Source of the DNA: Anthopleura xanthogrammica
Taxonomy: Eukaryota; Cnidaria; Anthozoa; Actiniaria; Actiniidae
Direction: 5' to 3'
DNA length: 64,000 nucleotides
Assembly: GCA_964019055.1 (NCBI GenBank)
Contig: OZ025222.1
Coordinates: forward strand, 5,762,746-5,826,745
The stretch's first letter is position 1; every line of letters starts with the position of its first letter. The notes under the pieces were generated by a model. The model saw only the letters and a list, made by a program, of their open reading frames with translations. It was not told where the DNA came from and did no database searches. Shown one piece after another: positions 10,650-22,315 of the stretch. Both the position numbers and the translations under genes were made by a program.

Positions 10650-11099
10650 TACGTTGTTGGAGGCTGTTCGAATGAAACTAAGAAAGGCATAAAACTTCAT
10701 ACAATCCCGTATTTCAACAACGATAGAACAATAGCAAAGACAAGGCGAAAAAGATGGGTAGACTTTGTTTTAAAACGACGATCAAAATGGACGTCTTCGG
10801 CCACCTCAGCCATATGCTCGGAGCACTTCTCTCCAGAGGATTACAGTAAACGCTACTCTTTTGGAGAAGACGAAAGAAAGCTAGCCCACTTAATAAGAGA
10901 TGAGATCGGAATCGTGCCATTTCCAAAGATTTATAAAGATGCATCAAAATGTTCAGACGAAACCAACATTTCCAAGCGAAATCGCCGAAAGGTAAGACCG
11001 AATCAGGATCGATTGATAATGTCGCACATTGAGCTATGACCTGATACAATCGTTTTGCGTTTACTATAGATCCTTAGAGACATGATTGCAAGTACAAGT
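10650..11099 (+). pseudogene. THAP-domain transposase-like gene, exons 1 and 2 (5' part)
   Basis: The frame 10650-10991 encodes a THAP zinc finger: GGCSN, KLHTIPYF, RKRWVDFVLKRRSKW, the CSEHF motif, and a basic end. It closes at a GTAAGA donor at 10992. The next exon starts at 11070 after TTTACTATAG and is in frame, but after 30 bases it is cut by the BEL element at 11100; the rest is at 52767-53949. The first zinc ligand expected before VVGGC is Tyr, and no Met is seen in frame, so the start exon may be missing or mutated. THAP domains with this downstream pattern are typical of Kolobok- or P-type transposases, so this may be an old DNA transposon rather than a host gene. Confidence 0.65.
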
Positions 11100-11396
11100 T
11101 GTGTTCGCCATTCCATTCACAACAGTGCCGAGTTAATATACTTTAATACAGAATTTGAAAACACTTGCAAGCAAGCAAGGTTCCTAATAATACAAAATAA
11201 TACAATATAAAACAAATAATAAGTAAATAATAAAACTACATAAAGGGCTAGAAAAAACGATAAAGAAAGACATGAAATACTTGCAAACAAACTGTATGGT
11301 ACATGGCAACTAGGAAAGACGACTAAACTAAACTAAAACCACAACTAAAACGAATAAATAGTCACGTAACAAAACTGTTAGCGTTATGCGCTAACA
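11100..11396 (-). repeat. BEL-1 3' LTR (short copy)
   Basis: On the minus strand it begins TGTTAGCGCATAAC and ends GGCGAACACA. It is nearly identical to the right LTR but lacks about 106 bp in its middle (between GACGACTA and AACTAAAACGAATAAA). The purine-rich AGGGGCCGGTA just upstream on the minus strand (11397-11407) is the likely polypurine tract. Confidence 0.88.
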
Positions 11397-11633
11397 TACC
11401 GGCCCCTAAATACTACTAGTATTTATATTATTAATCATAATAACTAATCATTAACTAATAGAATAGAATAATTATCTCTTAGATCGATGAGCAAATAAAT
11501 AATCATGAACAAAATACTAAATCATCCTAAATCACTATACCGAATATATAGGAAAATGTCTAAATATTATAGTTACTTTAATGTTGAAATGTTCGTGTCC
11601 TTTAATGTTCTTAATTCTGGTACTATTGACTCT

Positions 11634-12831
11634 TCAATCTGTATAGGCTTCCATAAGGCATAGCTTGTGAATAGGTCGTTCAAAAACACCTTTAGTTGTC
11701 TTGACCGTGTCACGTCTTGGAAGGCATTTCGAGTCAGGAATAACTTGCAGGACACGACCAAGTTGCCAGACATTACGTGGAGTCGATTCCTCTACGAGAA
11801 GAACAACATCGTTGACGCCAATGTTTCTCTTGGGTTGCATCCATTTAGTTCTTTGTTGTAGCAGGTGCAAATACTCCTTTTTCCATCTTTTCCAAAAGAG
11901 ATCGGTAAGGTATTGGACTTGTCTCAATCTTCTTCTTACGTATAAGTAATTTCGGTCGAAAATCCCAGGGGGCAGAGAGGGTTCCCTATTGAAAAGTAGC
12001 AAATGATTGGGTGTTAGTGGTTCTTCATCATTGGGATCTTCTGATGGTTTAGTCAGAGGTCGGCCATTAATTATGGATTCAACTTCTGTCATCAGAGTTA
12101 TAAATGACTCGTCATCAAGATGTTGTTCATTGGATAATGCACTGAGAATCTTGCGAATGGTGAGGATACATCTTTCCCAAGTACCACCAAAGTGTGATGC
12201 TAAGGGTGGACTGAAATGCCATTCGATCTCCTTCTGCAGCAAGAAATCATGAAATTGCTTGTTATTCCATTGTCCAATAGCTCCTCGTAGTTCTCTCTCT
12301 CCGCCAGCCTATTCGTTCCATTGTCTGAATAGATTCTCTTTACTTGACCTCTTCGAGCTATGAATCTTCGCAAAGCTAGGATAAATGTGTCAGTTTCAAG
12401 CGATGATGCCACTTCAATGTGTACTGCACGAACAGCAAAACAAGTAAAGATGACGCCATATCTCTTCATTAGTGATCTCTTGAGCTTGACCAGGAAAGGT
12501 CCAAAGTAATCTACGCCAGTATTAGAAAAAGGAGGTTATCTGGTGTGATTCTTGTTGCTGGTAGATCTGCCATCTTTTGAGTGATGGGTCTCTTGTGTCT
12601 TTTTCTACATTCAAAGCATTTGGAGAGGACTTTCCTTGTCAAAGCATTAGCATGTATAATCCAGAAACGTTGACGAATCAAGGACAGAACATACTCTCTC
12701 CCAGAATGGCCAGAGTACAGATGGGCTTCCTTAATTATCAGTGGAGTTATACAGCTATTCTTTGGGATGATGAATTGATGCCTGGAGCTGTAGGGTAAAG
12801 AAAGAAGACTTGCGCAGACGTCCACCGACAC
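11634..12831 (-). pseudogene. BEL-1 integrase (frameshifted)
   Basis: Three overlapping frames (12511-12831, 12200-12469, 11634-12242) form a BEL integrase. First comes an HHCC zinc finger (AHLYSGHSGREYVL, then CFECRKRHKRP), then the catalytic core with [13 protein letters not shown] and YSDNGTN, then a [13 protein letters not shown] segment carrying the third acidic residue, and finally a C-terminal domain with DVVLLVEE and GRVLQV. The breaks between frames make it inactive. It follows the RNase H end and precedes the 3' LTR, as expected for BEL. Confidence 0.8.
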
Positions 12832-12858
12832 GTATGAGGTTGTCCTTGAAAATGGGGT

Positions 12859-13346
12859 TCAACTTGAGAATCTGACTTGTTTTCTTGATACTAGCGCCTT
12901 TTGCGAGATCTGTAAGTTCTTGAGGGAACCATTGTTTCTGGACATAACGCAAAAGTTCGTGTTCTGCATGACGAAGCTCTTGAACAGTATAAAGAAGATC
13001 ATCTTTAATTTGACCGTTCTTCTTCCTTGCAATAAATCGCTCTTGAAGTCGTAGACATACTGCGACAAATTTCTTTCAGCCGTAGAAAGGATGAGAATCT
13101 CTTAAGGATGTTTTCCAATGGATCTTTACTAACGACAACGGTGCAGGTAACCTTCTCTTTCTTGACTTCAGGGTCTTCATCAAGTGTAGTGTAGACGTCA
13201 CTTGGGTGTGAAGGCTTTTCAATACTGTTTTGCTTCAGGAATTCCGGCCCCGATTTCCAATCTTCGTAGGAAAGGAAGACATCAATAGGCATTCCTCTCG
13301 TGCAAGTATCTGCAGGGTTAAACTTTGTATGTATGTAGTTCCATTG
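12859..13346 (-). pseudogene. BEL-1 RNase H end and linker to integrase
   Basis: The frames 13005-13346 and 12755-13068 begin with QWNYIHTKFNPADTCTRG, the conserved end of the BEL RNase H domain, followed by a GPEFL segment and a linker of low similarity. The upstream half of the same domain is at 17689-18780. The two halves are separated by the Gypsy element and fit at its 5-bp duplication. A frame break lies near 13010-13060. Confidence 0.8.
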
Positions 13347-13351
13347 CTCTG

Positions 13352-13488
13352 TGTTAAGTTGTGTTTTAATTCTAAATAACTTCAAGTTTTAACTCAATAA
13401 AAGTACAAACACACGAGTCTGTTCAAGATGGCTGTTCCCCGTCTAAGGGGTGTTCCCTCATGTCTCTCCCTTCTCCTAATATTGTTCA
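13352..13488 (-). repeat. Gypsy 3' LTR
   Basis: The end next to BEL-1 is exact (TGTTAAGTTG on the plus strand at 13352). The inner end is approximate: similarity to the other LTR is clear as far as ATGTCTCTC (13467) and weak from there to 13488. It carries AATAAAAG, a possible polyadenylation context. Confidence 0.75.
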
Positions 13489-13717
13489 ATGAGTCTTTGA
13501 GGCTTCGTGATCACTCGCTCTGACCGCGTTGTCATGGGTGATGGATGCACCAACTCTTTAGGTGCCTGTGGTTTCTTCTCCCCTGTTTTGGCTGGAGGGT
13601 CTTGGGGTTGAGGACTCATACAGGTTCTACTTAACTGTGGTATCATGTGTTGATCATTTGGAACTGCAATGATTTGCCTTCTATTTCTCCTGTAAATACG
13701 CCCTTGTTCATCCTGTA

Positions 13718-14935
13718 CTATGTAGGATCTGGGTAGAACTTCTGCTTTACGCCATTCCTTCGCTTGGTTTGGACGTATCCGTACTTGGTCTCCCTCTTGT
13801 AGAGGCTGTGTTTATCATAGTGCGTCTTTGACACCTCCTGACGCTGCTTGAGTGCCTTCATGACCCGGTTAGGTTCCACAGCTTGTGGTACCAAAAGGCG
13901 TCTGTGAGTTGGTAGTGTTGTTCGAGTTCCTCGACTCATCAGGAGTTGAGTAGGCGAGACCCCAATATCTTCAAATGGGGTGTTTCTGTACTTCAGAAGT
14001 CCTTCAAATGGGTCTTTATTATGTGCTGCAGCCTTCTTTAGGATTCTCTTTGCAGTCTGAACAGCTCGTTCTGCAGCTCCGTTTGACTGGGGGTACTCTG
14101 GTGAGCTGGTTGTATGGCGGAATCCCCACTCTTCTGCAAACCTTTTGAACTCATGGCTACTGTTAAACAAGTTTCTAGTGTTGCTTTATTGTGACCCATT
14201 GTCACTAATGACTTCAGTTGGTATTCCAAAACGTACGAATATTTTCTTCATGTTGTTAATGACACATGTGGCAGTAGTTTGGCGAAGCAACTCTATTTCA
14301 AAATACTTTGAATAAAAGTCAGTGACTAGTAGGTATGAGTGGCCACCGTATTGAAAAAGGTCAGTTCCAACTACTTGCCATGGTAATCCCGGGATGTCAT
14401 GTGGATGTAATGACTCTCTCTGTTGTTGGTGGCGGAATGCATTACAAATAGCGCAGGAGCTCACTTTATCCTTGATATGGGCTGTCATTGAAGGCCAGAA
14501 CACATAGTCTCTGGCGAAACTGATGCTTTTGGTTTCTCCCATGTGTGCTCCATGAATTTCAGCTCTTAATGCCCTTGGAACAACGATGCGGTCAGATTTG
14601 AAAAGCAACCCATCCTCAACACTCAGCTCTTCCTTGTAGCTCCAGTATTCTTTGGCCAACTCGTCAACTTGATCTTTCTCTGGTGGCCAGCCCTTTAGCA
14701 CATATTCCATTACAACTCTTGTGGTTTCATCCTTGTTTGACACATCCTTGAATCTCAGTAATGTGCTGTTTTCCAATCCAAGATCCTCAATCAGATTTAC
14801 ACCAATAACATCTTCGTGTTCACTGATCGGTTGTGTTTCATCTAAGGGGGCTCTACTCAGGCAATCAGAGATAGCTTGTAGCTTTCCAGGGACATAGTGC
14901 ACATGAAGATCATACTTGGTCAGTTTTAATAGCAT
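13718..14935 (-). pseudogene. Gypsy integrase
   Basis: The frame 14186-14935 holds the end of RNase H (KYDLHVHYVPGKLQAISD), then an HHCC finger (HGAHMGETKSI, CAICNAF) and the first two catalytic regions, VVGTDLFQYGG and ISDNGSQ. A stop or frameshift near 14170-14190 is followed by 13718-14170 with the third acidic residue in SNGAAERAVQTAKRIL and the C-terminal domain. Core residues remain, but the frame is broken. Confidence 0.82.
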
Positions 14936-15297
14936 CCTTTGTAGTCGTGGAGGGACTCATTCAGTGGTTTTAGAAAAATCGCTTCTAATAATGGCCTGTG
15001 GTCTGTTTCCACAATGACTCTCTGTCCATACACGTACGTGTGAAATTTCTGTGCTCCCCATAGTATTGCTAAGAGCTCTCGTGCGATGTTGGCATATCTC
15101 CTCTCACAAGGAGATAAAGTCTTTGAACTAAATGCAATTGGCTTCCCTTCCTGCATGATCACAGCACCAAGTCCAGTGCCACTTGCATCTACATTCAACA
15201 CTGTTTCCTTCTCATTGTCAAAATATGCTAAGACGGGTGCACTTGTGATGACAGATTTCAGACGGCCATAGGCCTCTTGTTGTGGTTTCTCCCACAC
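14926..15297 (-). pseudogene. Gypsy RNase H
   Basis: This is the typical Ty3/Gypsy RNase H: an APVLAYFD lead, VDASGTGLGAV with the first Asp, QEGKPIAFSSKTLSPCERRY, an ELLAI helix with the Glu, and VETDHRPLLEAI. The frame ends shortly after LNESLHDY because of a shift and continues in another frame into the integrase at 14935. Confidence 0.85.
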
Positions 15298-15354
15298 AAA
15301 AGCTGCATCTTTCTGTGTTAGTTGAGAGATGGGTCCTTGTAGGTCAGCTTTATG

Positions 15355-16058
15355 CTAAATGAACTTGTCTAGGTAATTGATAGTTCCTAAGAATCGCAGA
15401 ACACCTGCTTTATCTGTGGGGTGTGGCATCTCATCAATGGCTCTTATCTTCTCAGGGTCAGGTTTCAGGCCTTTGGATGAGAATAAATGTCCAACATAAC
15501 TGACTTCTGGTACTCGAAGTTTCACTTTCTTAGGGTTGAGTTTTAACCCCACTTCTCGGCTCCTTTCGAGTACTCGTGTCAATTTCTCATCAATGTCCCT
15601 GTTGTCTAGACCATGAATCCATGAATCAGGAAGTCATCCACTATAATTTCCACTGGGACCCCACTAAAGAGTCTGTCCATCTCCCTTTGATAAATTTCAG
15701 GGGCTGAACTTATACCAAAAGGGAGTCTTGTAAATCGATATCTTCCCCATGGAGTATTGAATGTAAGGAGTTTTGAGCTCTCCTCATCAACTGGAAGCTG
15801 CCAATATCCACTGCAGGCATCAAGAGTCGTGAAACGTGCTGCACCAGATAGTCGGTTGGCTACTTGTTCTACAGTCACCATTGGGTAATGGGGTCTCTTG
15901 AGGGCCTTATTCAGATCCCTTGGGTCAATGCAAATCCTTACACTGTCTTTTGATGGTGGATTGCTCCTGTCTTTCCCTTTCCTTTTGTCAATCACAAGCA
16001 TTGATGACACCCAGGGTGAATGTTCCTCCTCCTTTACAATAATGCCATCCTCTTCCAT
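15355..16058 (-). pseudogene. Gypsy reverse transcriptase
   Basis: Two frames (15606-16058 and 15355-15582) cover the RT fingers, palm and thumb: WVSSMLVI, RICIDPRDLNKAL, FTTLDACSGYWQLPVDEESS, TFNTPWGRYRFTRLPFG, then the active-site box read as IIVDDFLIHG, followed after a frameshift by LNPKKVKL, YVGHLFSSKGLKPDPEK and RFLGTINYLDKFI. The active site has I where Y or F is usual (Y-V-D-D becomes I-V-D-D), which together with the frameshift suggests inactivity. Confidence 0.85.
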
Positions 16059-16070
16059 TTCCTTAAGCTT

Positions 16071-16907
16071 TTATCGTGCTGGTTCTAGGAGTGCAATTGG
16101 GATTTTCCTTGGGGGATGTATCACTGGAGGCACTGAGGGATCAATCTCTAAATGTACTGCAATTGGAAGGGTACCAGGTTTGTCACTGAAACAGTCCAGA
16201 TAGTCACACAGCACTGGGTCTGACGCAAAACTTATCTGCTTTCTATCTTGATTCGTTTCTGAATCCGTCGCTTTGGGTTGAGGTAAATCTATCAGTTCAA
16301 GATTCATGAACTTGAGGACCTCCAAGTCTAAGCAAGCAACACAACTGAGTAGGGGTGTAAACTCTCCATCTACAACAAGGTACAACAAATCCATCTTGCG
16401 GTTCTTGTACTGGGTTGCAAGGCGCTCACAACCCCTTGGATGTATAGGCTTGGCTGTAAGCAAACCTCTTAAGGGCTGCTGTATTTTCTGTAATGGTGCC
16501 TTTGTAATGCTCTTGTACAAACGATGTGGGATGACTGTGGTATCTGCACCAGTATCTGCTTTGATTCTGACTTCTTTTCCTGCAATTGTCAGATTGATCA
16601 ATCTCTTGTTGCTATTTTTAGTATTGGAAACCTTTCCAATTTCAACAGATCTGTAATATGTATGTATATAATGACTTTCATCCTGTTCTTCCTTGGTTAA
16701 AACACTCTCATGTTTCTCTGCATCATCGTGTGGTCTTTGCTTTACCTTCTCTTGGCAGACTTTTGCAAAATGTCCTTCTTTGTGACACTTTTTGCACTTT
16801 TTAAAAGCAGGGCAACGACTTGGTTTGGTGAATGGGTGCTGGTATCCACAAAACTTACACAAGCGAGCAGTGTCTCTGTCTTTTTCTTTTACATAATGAA
16901 CACCCAT
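16071..16907 (-). pseudogene. Gypsy gag zinc knuckle and aspartic protease
   Basis: The N-terminal part carries cysteine/histidine clusters, CKFCGYQH and CPAFKKCKKCHKEGHFAKVC (zinc knuckle). The protease follows with the active-site triplet in IKADTGADTTVIP and a later LLSCVACLDL segment. The frame closes after the IALLEPAR segment that normally leads straight into RT, so a single stop (near 16070) separates it from the RT frame. Confidence 0.82.
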
Positions 16908-17074
16908 GGACTGCCCTGTGCCAGTAATAGGTGAGCCAAACTTGAACTTCTGTAGTTCTGCTGCTTCGTATGTTCTGCAATAATCATGAGCACTCTGAAG
17001 AGTGAGGTCTGGCCTTTTCAGCAGTTCCCCTCTCAGTTCGTTTGACAGTACTCCTCCAACAATGCGATCCCTAA

Positions 17075-17299
17075 TCAGTGAATCTCTAAGTGCTCCAAAC
17101 TCACATGTCTCTTGAGTTCGCTCACAAAATTATCAAGTCTTTCTCCCTCTTTCTGATTGCGCTGATTAAACACTAGCCGCTCATAGATGACATTCTTTGC
17201 ACCCTCAAAGAGTTCTTTGCATTTTTTCATAACCCTCTTTGTCTTCTCGCTTGTGGAATTCAAAATGACTATACTCCTCAATAGCATCCGGTCCTGCAC
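17075..17299 (-). pseudogene. Gypsy gag fragment
   Basis: A 74-residue open stretch with KCKELFEGAKNVIYERLVFNQRNQKEGE-type residues followed by ERLDNFVSELKRH, a pattern seen in the capsid part of Ty3-type gag (the FN.R.Q..GE..D.F...L module). The flanking gag sequence up to the zinc knuckle is out of frame. The 5' leader (17300-17505) shows no clear start codon. Confidence 0.7.
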
Positions 17300-17505
17300 A
17301 GTTAAGCAACAAATTCACCCTTACTTTGTCTTATTTTACATCTTTTCCTTTCGCCACTAGATAAATCTCGAACTACATGATAAACTTCTTCCAGTTTTCC
17401 GCCGCCTGTGCATCTTAAATCAATGGACCTGGGCTCCGGTGCGAGTCGTTTTCAGCCAATTTTTGTTTACCTACTTGTGTTCAGTTCTTCTAACACTTCT
17501 TGTTT

Positions 17506-17518
17506 ACTTCTGACACCA
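17506..17518 (-). other. Gypsy primer binding site
   Basis: Immediately after the 5' LTR end (minus strand, ...TTAACA) comes TGGTGTCAGAAGT, the usual position and TGG start of a tRNA primer binding site. The tRNA was not identified. Confidence 0.65.
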
Positions 17519-17683
17519 TGTTAAGTTGTGTTTTAATTCTAAATAACGTTTTAAAGTTTTAACTCAATAAAAGTACAAACACACGAGGCTGCTCAAGATG
17601 GCTGTTCCCCGTCTAAGGGGTGTTTCCTCATGTCTCTCAGGGGCCACAGGAAGCCCATCAGCCTAACAAATAAGATTACAACA
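17519..17683 (-). repeat. Gypsy 5' LTR
   Basis: It is 165 bp, beginning TGTTGTAATC and ending TTAACA on the minus strand. It differs from the 3' LTR in its first 50 or so bases and by small indels near AATAAC. The end at 17683 is set by the CTCTG duplication. Confidence 0.82.
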
Positions 17684-17688
17684 CTCTG

Positions 17689-18780
17689 GAGACGAGCCGC
17701 TTCTTATATAAGCAACACGATTGGCTACATAAGTGTGGAACTTGCGAGTTTCATTCATAATGTACTTAAGCACAGTAGTACTGTCCGTCCAGAAACTGAA
17801 ATTCTGAATTGGTAGCTCGAGCTCTGTTCGCAATGTCTTGTCTGATTTTACTGATAGAGTTGCAGCTGCAAGTTCCAATCTTGGGATAGACTGCGTTTTT
17901 AAAGGAGCCAGGCGAGACTTAGCCATTTTAAAGGAACTGTGAATGTTCTTATGAGAGGTATCTTTGGTGATGACTGTGCAAAGATATGATACTGATCCGT
18001 AGGCTTTCTGTGAAGCGTCGGCAAAGTGGTGCAATTCATATACAGCTAGACCTTGTTCTTTACTGCTGGGACTAACGCAACGATCCAAGGAGAAGTTACC
18101 AAGTCGAGGCAGCTCGTGTAGCCATTTCTGCCAGGAAGATAAGTACTGATCTGGAATTTCTTCATCCCATTGCAACTTCAATCGAGTGAGATCTTGCAGA
18201 ATGATCTTGGCTGTGAGCGTGAAAGGTAACGCCATTCCAAGGGGATCATATACAGAACTTACCACAGACAGCAGAACGCGTCTTGTAAGTGGACGTTCAT
18301 GAGCTTTGGGAGATGTCTTGAAACTTAATGAATCTGTTTCCACGAGCCATGTTACTCCAAGAGCTCTTTCAACTGGTAAATCATCTTGGGTGATGTCCAA
18401 TTCTTTAACTTCCTTAGCACGTTCGCACTCAGGAATGGACTGCAGAACTTCACGACTATTTGAAATCCATTTGGTTAGTCTGAATCCATCATCTTGCATA
18501 AGCTTACAGATGTTGTCCACAAACTGTATAGCCTTCTCAGCAGAGGGTAAGGACTTTAAACAATCAACCACGTAAAAGTTCTTAAACACAGTAGATATAA
18601 CCTCGTCTTGATAAAGAGCTTTATTTGAAGCAGCATTGTATCTTAGAGGGAAATTGGCACAAGAAGGCGAAGAGACAGCGCCAAAAAGGTGTACATTCAT
18701 CTGATACTCGTTTTCTCGATTTGCAAGATCATAGAGTATCTTTGCTGCCATGCAGAACTTAAGAGCACAGGTCAGTAAAA
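17689..18780 (-). pseudogene. BEL-1 reverse transcriptase (C-terminal part) and RNase H start
   Basis: The open frame covers the second half of a BEL/Pao RT: YQMNVHLFGAVSSPSCANF, the active-site box read as NFYVVDCLKS, DDGFRLTKWISNS, RALGVTW, SVVSSVYDPLGMALPFTL, a palm/connection, and the RNase H start with HHFADASQKAYG, SRLAPLKTQSIPRLELAAA and FWTDSTTVLKYI. The second Asp of the YVDD box is Val, so the enzyme would be dead even if expressed; BEL-2 has YVDD at the same place. Upstream, the sequence is cut at 18762 by the foldback element, and the RT N-terminal part is not found on the far side. Confidence 0.85.
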
Positions 18781-18800
18781 ACCAAACAAATTTGAAAATT

Positions 18801-19810
18801 CGTGGCAAGTCTCAAAAAATCGATTTTGCTCAAACTTTCAGGGTTGATAGCCTATTATGTCCCAATCATCGTGGTGTATTTAGTTTGCGAAAATATTATT
18901 TTGTTCTTGAGAAATAAGGATTTTAGTCGGAACGGGTAATTATGCTAATTTATAGAGCCTCAAATTGACCAACTTCAGTGACTTCATGTAATGAAACTAT
19001 CTAATCTATGGTATTGATAATATCATATTCCTTTTGCCTATCATCTATACTTCATTCACTGTCATTATGAAAGATTTCTTTACAATGTGGAATTTATCGC
19101 GAATTTTCTCATCAGCCCTACTTTTTCTTACTGTAAAAGTAGCTTCAAAACAAGTGACATTTTTACTATGGCCGAAACATTAGAATCAATTGATATTTAG
19201 GGTATTAATAGAAGAGGAGTTGATCTTCATTTGTGCCAAAAATTAGCTTGGGTAAATTCGTTTTCGATTTTCTACAAGCGGCCGAAGTTACCAAAATACG
19301 CCGTTTCTTCCGTCCCCGGCTTAGCTTTTGAAATAACCAAGAAAGACAGGTCTGTCAACACTAAGTCAAACACTTGTACTTTCAACAATGTTTTATTTTA
19401 AACATAATTATAAGTTTCTAACCTTGTCGATGCAGACGTTTTTAAAAGGATTAAAATCCTTTTTGAGGTATTCTAAACGAAGAACCGTGATGTTTTGGCA
19501 TATCCATGTTATCTGTGTCAACAATGGCTTTCAAAACAACAACTGAATACGTCTGCAATGCCGCACAGTTTCAGCCTCTTATACTTAGCGACTGCTTATA
19601 CTTCCCAAATTAACTGATACATTGATAATGGGCTAAAGATCCCACTTGATTTCTAAAGTTAATCAGCGAAATCTAATCGACACCGTTGAGAAATAAAAAG
19701 AACTGAATTTATGAAATACTCTGTCCTTCGCCGACGAGACACCAATAATGATATGCATATTGAATTACGTAGCATTTGATTGACGGGCTGTAATCAGAAG
19801 TCGCGCCTTT
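18801..19810 (+). repeat. Left arm of foldback element
   Basis: It starts CGTGGCAAGTCTC and ends GTCGCGCCTTT. Its reverse complement is 20981-21990. No protein match was seen. Confidence 0.88.
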
Positions 19811-20280
19811 ACCTGCGGTATTTCTTCAGGACTAGAAACTCCGACTTAAAACATGAAAACTTATTGTTCATTTAAAGCATTTGCTGGTGGAAATTGTGGC
19901 GTCGATTTAAGCAAAGTAAGTCATTCCAGATGAAATTGACATTGATGAAGACGGAGAGGCTGAAAAGGATGCCAACGAAGCCTCAAGAGAAAAGGTACTA
20001 GACGATGTCGGAAGAGAGTGTTCTGGCACTTCAGCATCCCATCACATATGACACTTTCAACATCTGTGAACTTGCGTCCCAATCGCGATTACTCCAACGT
20101 AACTGCAAAACTGAAGTGTTATAAAGCCCGCGATATTGGCTCATTATAAAAGTTTATGTCGGAGATAAATCTAGATTTTCAGACAATTTTTTTTTGGTAT
20201 ACATTTACCATATGATATTCATTATAGGGTGGTAAAATAAAATAAAGAAACAACGATTTCCCAAGGATGACATCTCCAGA

Positions 20281-20410
20281 GGCGTAGCGAGGACCCAGGA
20301 TCTGGGGGGGGGGGGGGGCACCTAGAATAAAAATTTAAAATTGGGGAGGGCACGTGCCCGCCCCCTCCATATGCCAGTGACATTGCCCCCCTGCCCCCCT
20401 CGCTACTCCA
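20281..20410. mobile_element. Small inverted-repeat element (MITE-like)
   Basis: The ends GGCGTAGCGAGG and CCTCGCTACTCCA are near-complementary and enclose a G-run followed by a C-run (GGGG... and CCCCC tracts). It lies in the centre of the foldback element. It is too short to code for anything. Confidence 0.5.
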
Positions 20411-20980
20411 CTGGACACCTCAGTTTTGAATTTTTTTTCCTCAGACATCAACTGGCTGTAAAGTCCTGTGCTTATACGAGTTATTCTCATGCGCAAGGGT
20501 CTTTTTGATGGCTTTCATTCAAGATAAAAGTAGCTTTTGGAATAGACTGGAATCAATCAGTTTCTGTGTTATCGGGAATAAGAACGTGAGACACTAGGGG
20601 TAAGCTTAAGTAAACCGGGAGGGGTCTTATAACTGGAATATTTGCGTTACATACGTTACATATAGTCGATCGAGAAGATTTATAGGCGAAATTTTACCAA
20701 AAGCTTACCTATGTGTGTCAAGCCATACGTTTATATGGCTAGCTGTCTAACAATAATATATCCTTTGCCAAAATCTGCTTTACAAATTAAAGAGTTGTAA
20801 GCTTTGCGCAAATCCAAATAATCGAGTTAAGTTCATATTGAAAGTAAATAATTATATGCAAGATTTTAATTTCTGTGGGCTACCAAACCTGAACTAATCA
20901 CAACCTTCGAATCGGAAAGTTTTTACTTCATATGGTCGCAGAAAGTGCACTTCTACTTACAGCAGTGCCAGATCGATAGA

Positions 20981-21990
20981 AAAGGCGCGACTTCTGATTA
21001 CAGCCCGTCAATCAAATGCTACGTAATTCAATATGCATATCATTATTGGTGTCTCGTCGGCGAAGGACAGAGTATTTCATAAATTCAGTTCTTTTTATTT
21101 CTCAACGGTGTCGATTAGATTTCGCTGATTAACTTTAGAAATCAAGTGGGATCTTTAGCCCATTATCAATGTATCAGTTAATTTGGGAAGTGTAAGCAGT
21201 CGCTAAGTATAAGAGGCTGAAACTGTGCGGCATTGCAGACGTATTCAGTTGTTGTTTTGAAAGCCATTGTTGACACAGATAACATGGATATGCCAAAACA
21301 TCACGGTTCTTCGTTTAGAATACCTCAAAAAGGATTTTAATCCTTTTAAAAACGTCTGCATCGACAAGGTTAGAAACTTATAATTATGTTTAAAATAAAA
21401 CATTGTTGAAAGTACAAGTGTTTGACTTAGTGTTGACAGACCTGTCTTTCTTGGTTATTTCAAAAGCTAAGCCGGGGACGGAAGAAACGGCGTATTTTGG
21501 TAACTTCGGCCGCTTGTAGAAAATCGAAAACGAATTTACCCAAGCTAATTTTTGGCACAAATGAAGATCAACTCCTCTTCTATTAATACCCTAAATATCA
21601 ATTGATTCTAATGTTTCGGCCATAGTAAAAATGTCACTTGTTTTGAAGCTACTTTTACAGTAAGAAAAAGTAGGGCTGATGAGAAAATTCGCGATAAATT
21701 CCACATTGTAAAGAAATCTTTCATAATGACAGTGAATGAAGTATAGATGATAGGCAAAAGGAATATGATATTATCAATACCATAGATTAGATAGTTTCAT
21801 TACATGAAGTCACTGAAGTTGGTCAATTTGAGGCTCTATAAATTAGCATAATTACCCGTTCCGACTAAAATCCTTATTTCTCAAGAACAAAATAATATTT
21901 TCGCAAACTAAATACACCACGATGATTGGGACATAATAGGCTATCAACCCTGAAAGTTTGAGCAAAATCGATTTTTTGAGACTTGCCACG
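20981..21990 (-). repeat. Right arm of foldback element
   Basis: Reverse complement of 18801-19810 (see the element entry). The arm identity implies recent formation or ongoing correction between the arms. Confidence 0.88.
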
Positions 21991-22315
21991 ACATGTTTGA
22001 GTTTTACTGACATCCTCTCTTAATGTGCAAACCTATGCTAGATCAAGATACCTTCATTGTGCGTTAATGAGAAATCCATCTCTTCGACCAAGCATTGACA
22101 AACTTATTCTTATTTTGAGTTTAATTACGCTTTTACCGTTGCTAGAACTTTAAAAATGCTAATAAACGCGGCAAACAGACCTTATTGTAGGTAATAAAAA
22201 CTGTTGTTTAATAAAATTATTACAAATTAGTATTACAATCATGAGTTCTTAATTAAGGGTTTACGAATAATTTAAAGTTAGATTTCATAGTATCTTTATA
22301 TATTGTTCATGATAA

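Larger units (their letters stand above)
13352..17683 (-). mobile_element. Gypsy (Ty3-type) LTR retrotransposon inside BEL-1
   Basis: The LTRs at both ends share a core of about 110 bp. CTCTG is duplicated at 13347-13351 and 17684-17688. The Gypsy-type domain order on the minus strand is gag, zinc knuckle, protease, RT, RNase H, integrase. Several stops and frameshifts interrupt the polyprotein, so it looks inactive. It splits the BEL-1 RNase H domain, which shows it arrived after BEL-1. Confidence 0.88.
18763..22019. mobile_element. Foldback-type DNA element with two 1,010-bp arms
   Basis: Arms at 18801-19810 and 20981-21990 are inverted copies, exactly equal in length and identical in every stretch I compared. 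Outside them a weaker inverted match continues to TTAA at 18759-18762 and 22020-22023, with GAG next to TTAA on both sides and GTCAGTAAAA inside. TTAA ends are known for piggyBac and Kolobok. The 1,170-bp centre has no long open frame. The left flank is BEL-1 RT, but the right flank is not recognisable BEL, so either the TTAA match is accidental or a deletion followed insertion. Confidence 0.75.

Noticed and set aside
22020..22315. BEL-1 reverse transcriptase N-terminus to the right of the foldback element
   Set aside because: Translation of the minus strand in all three frames gives stops and no BEL motif, so the right flank was not called BEL.
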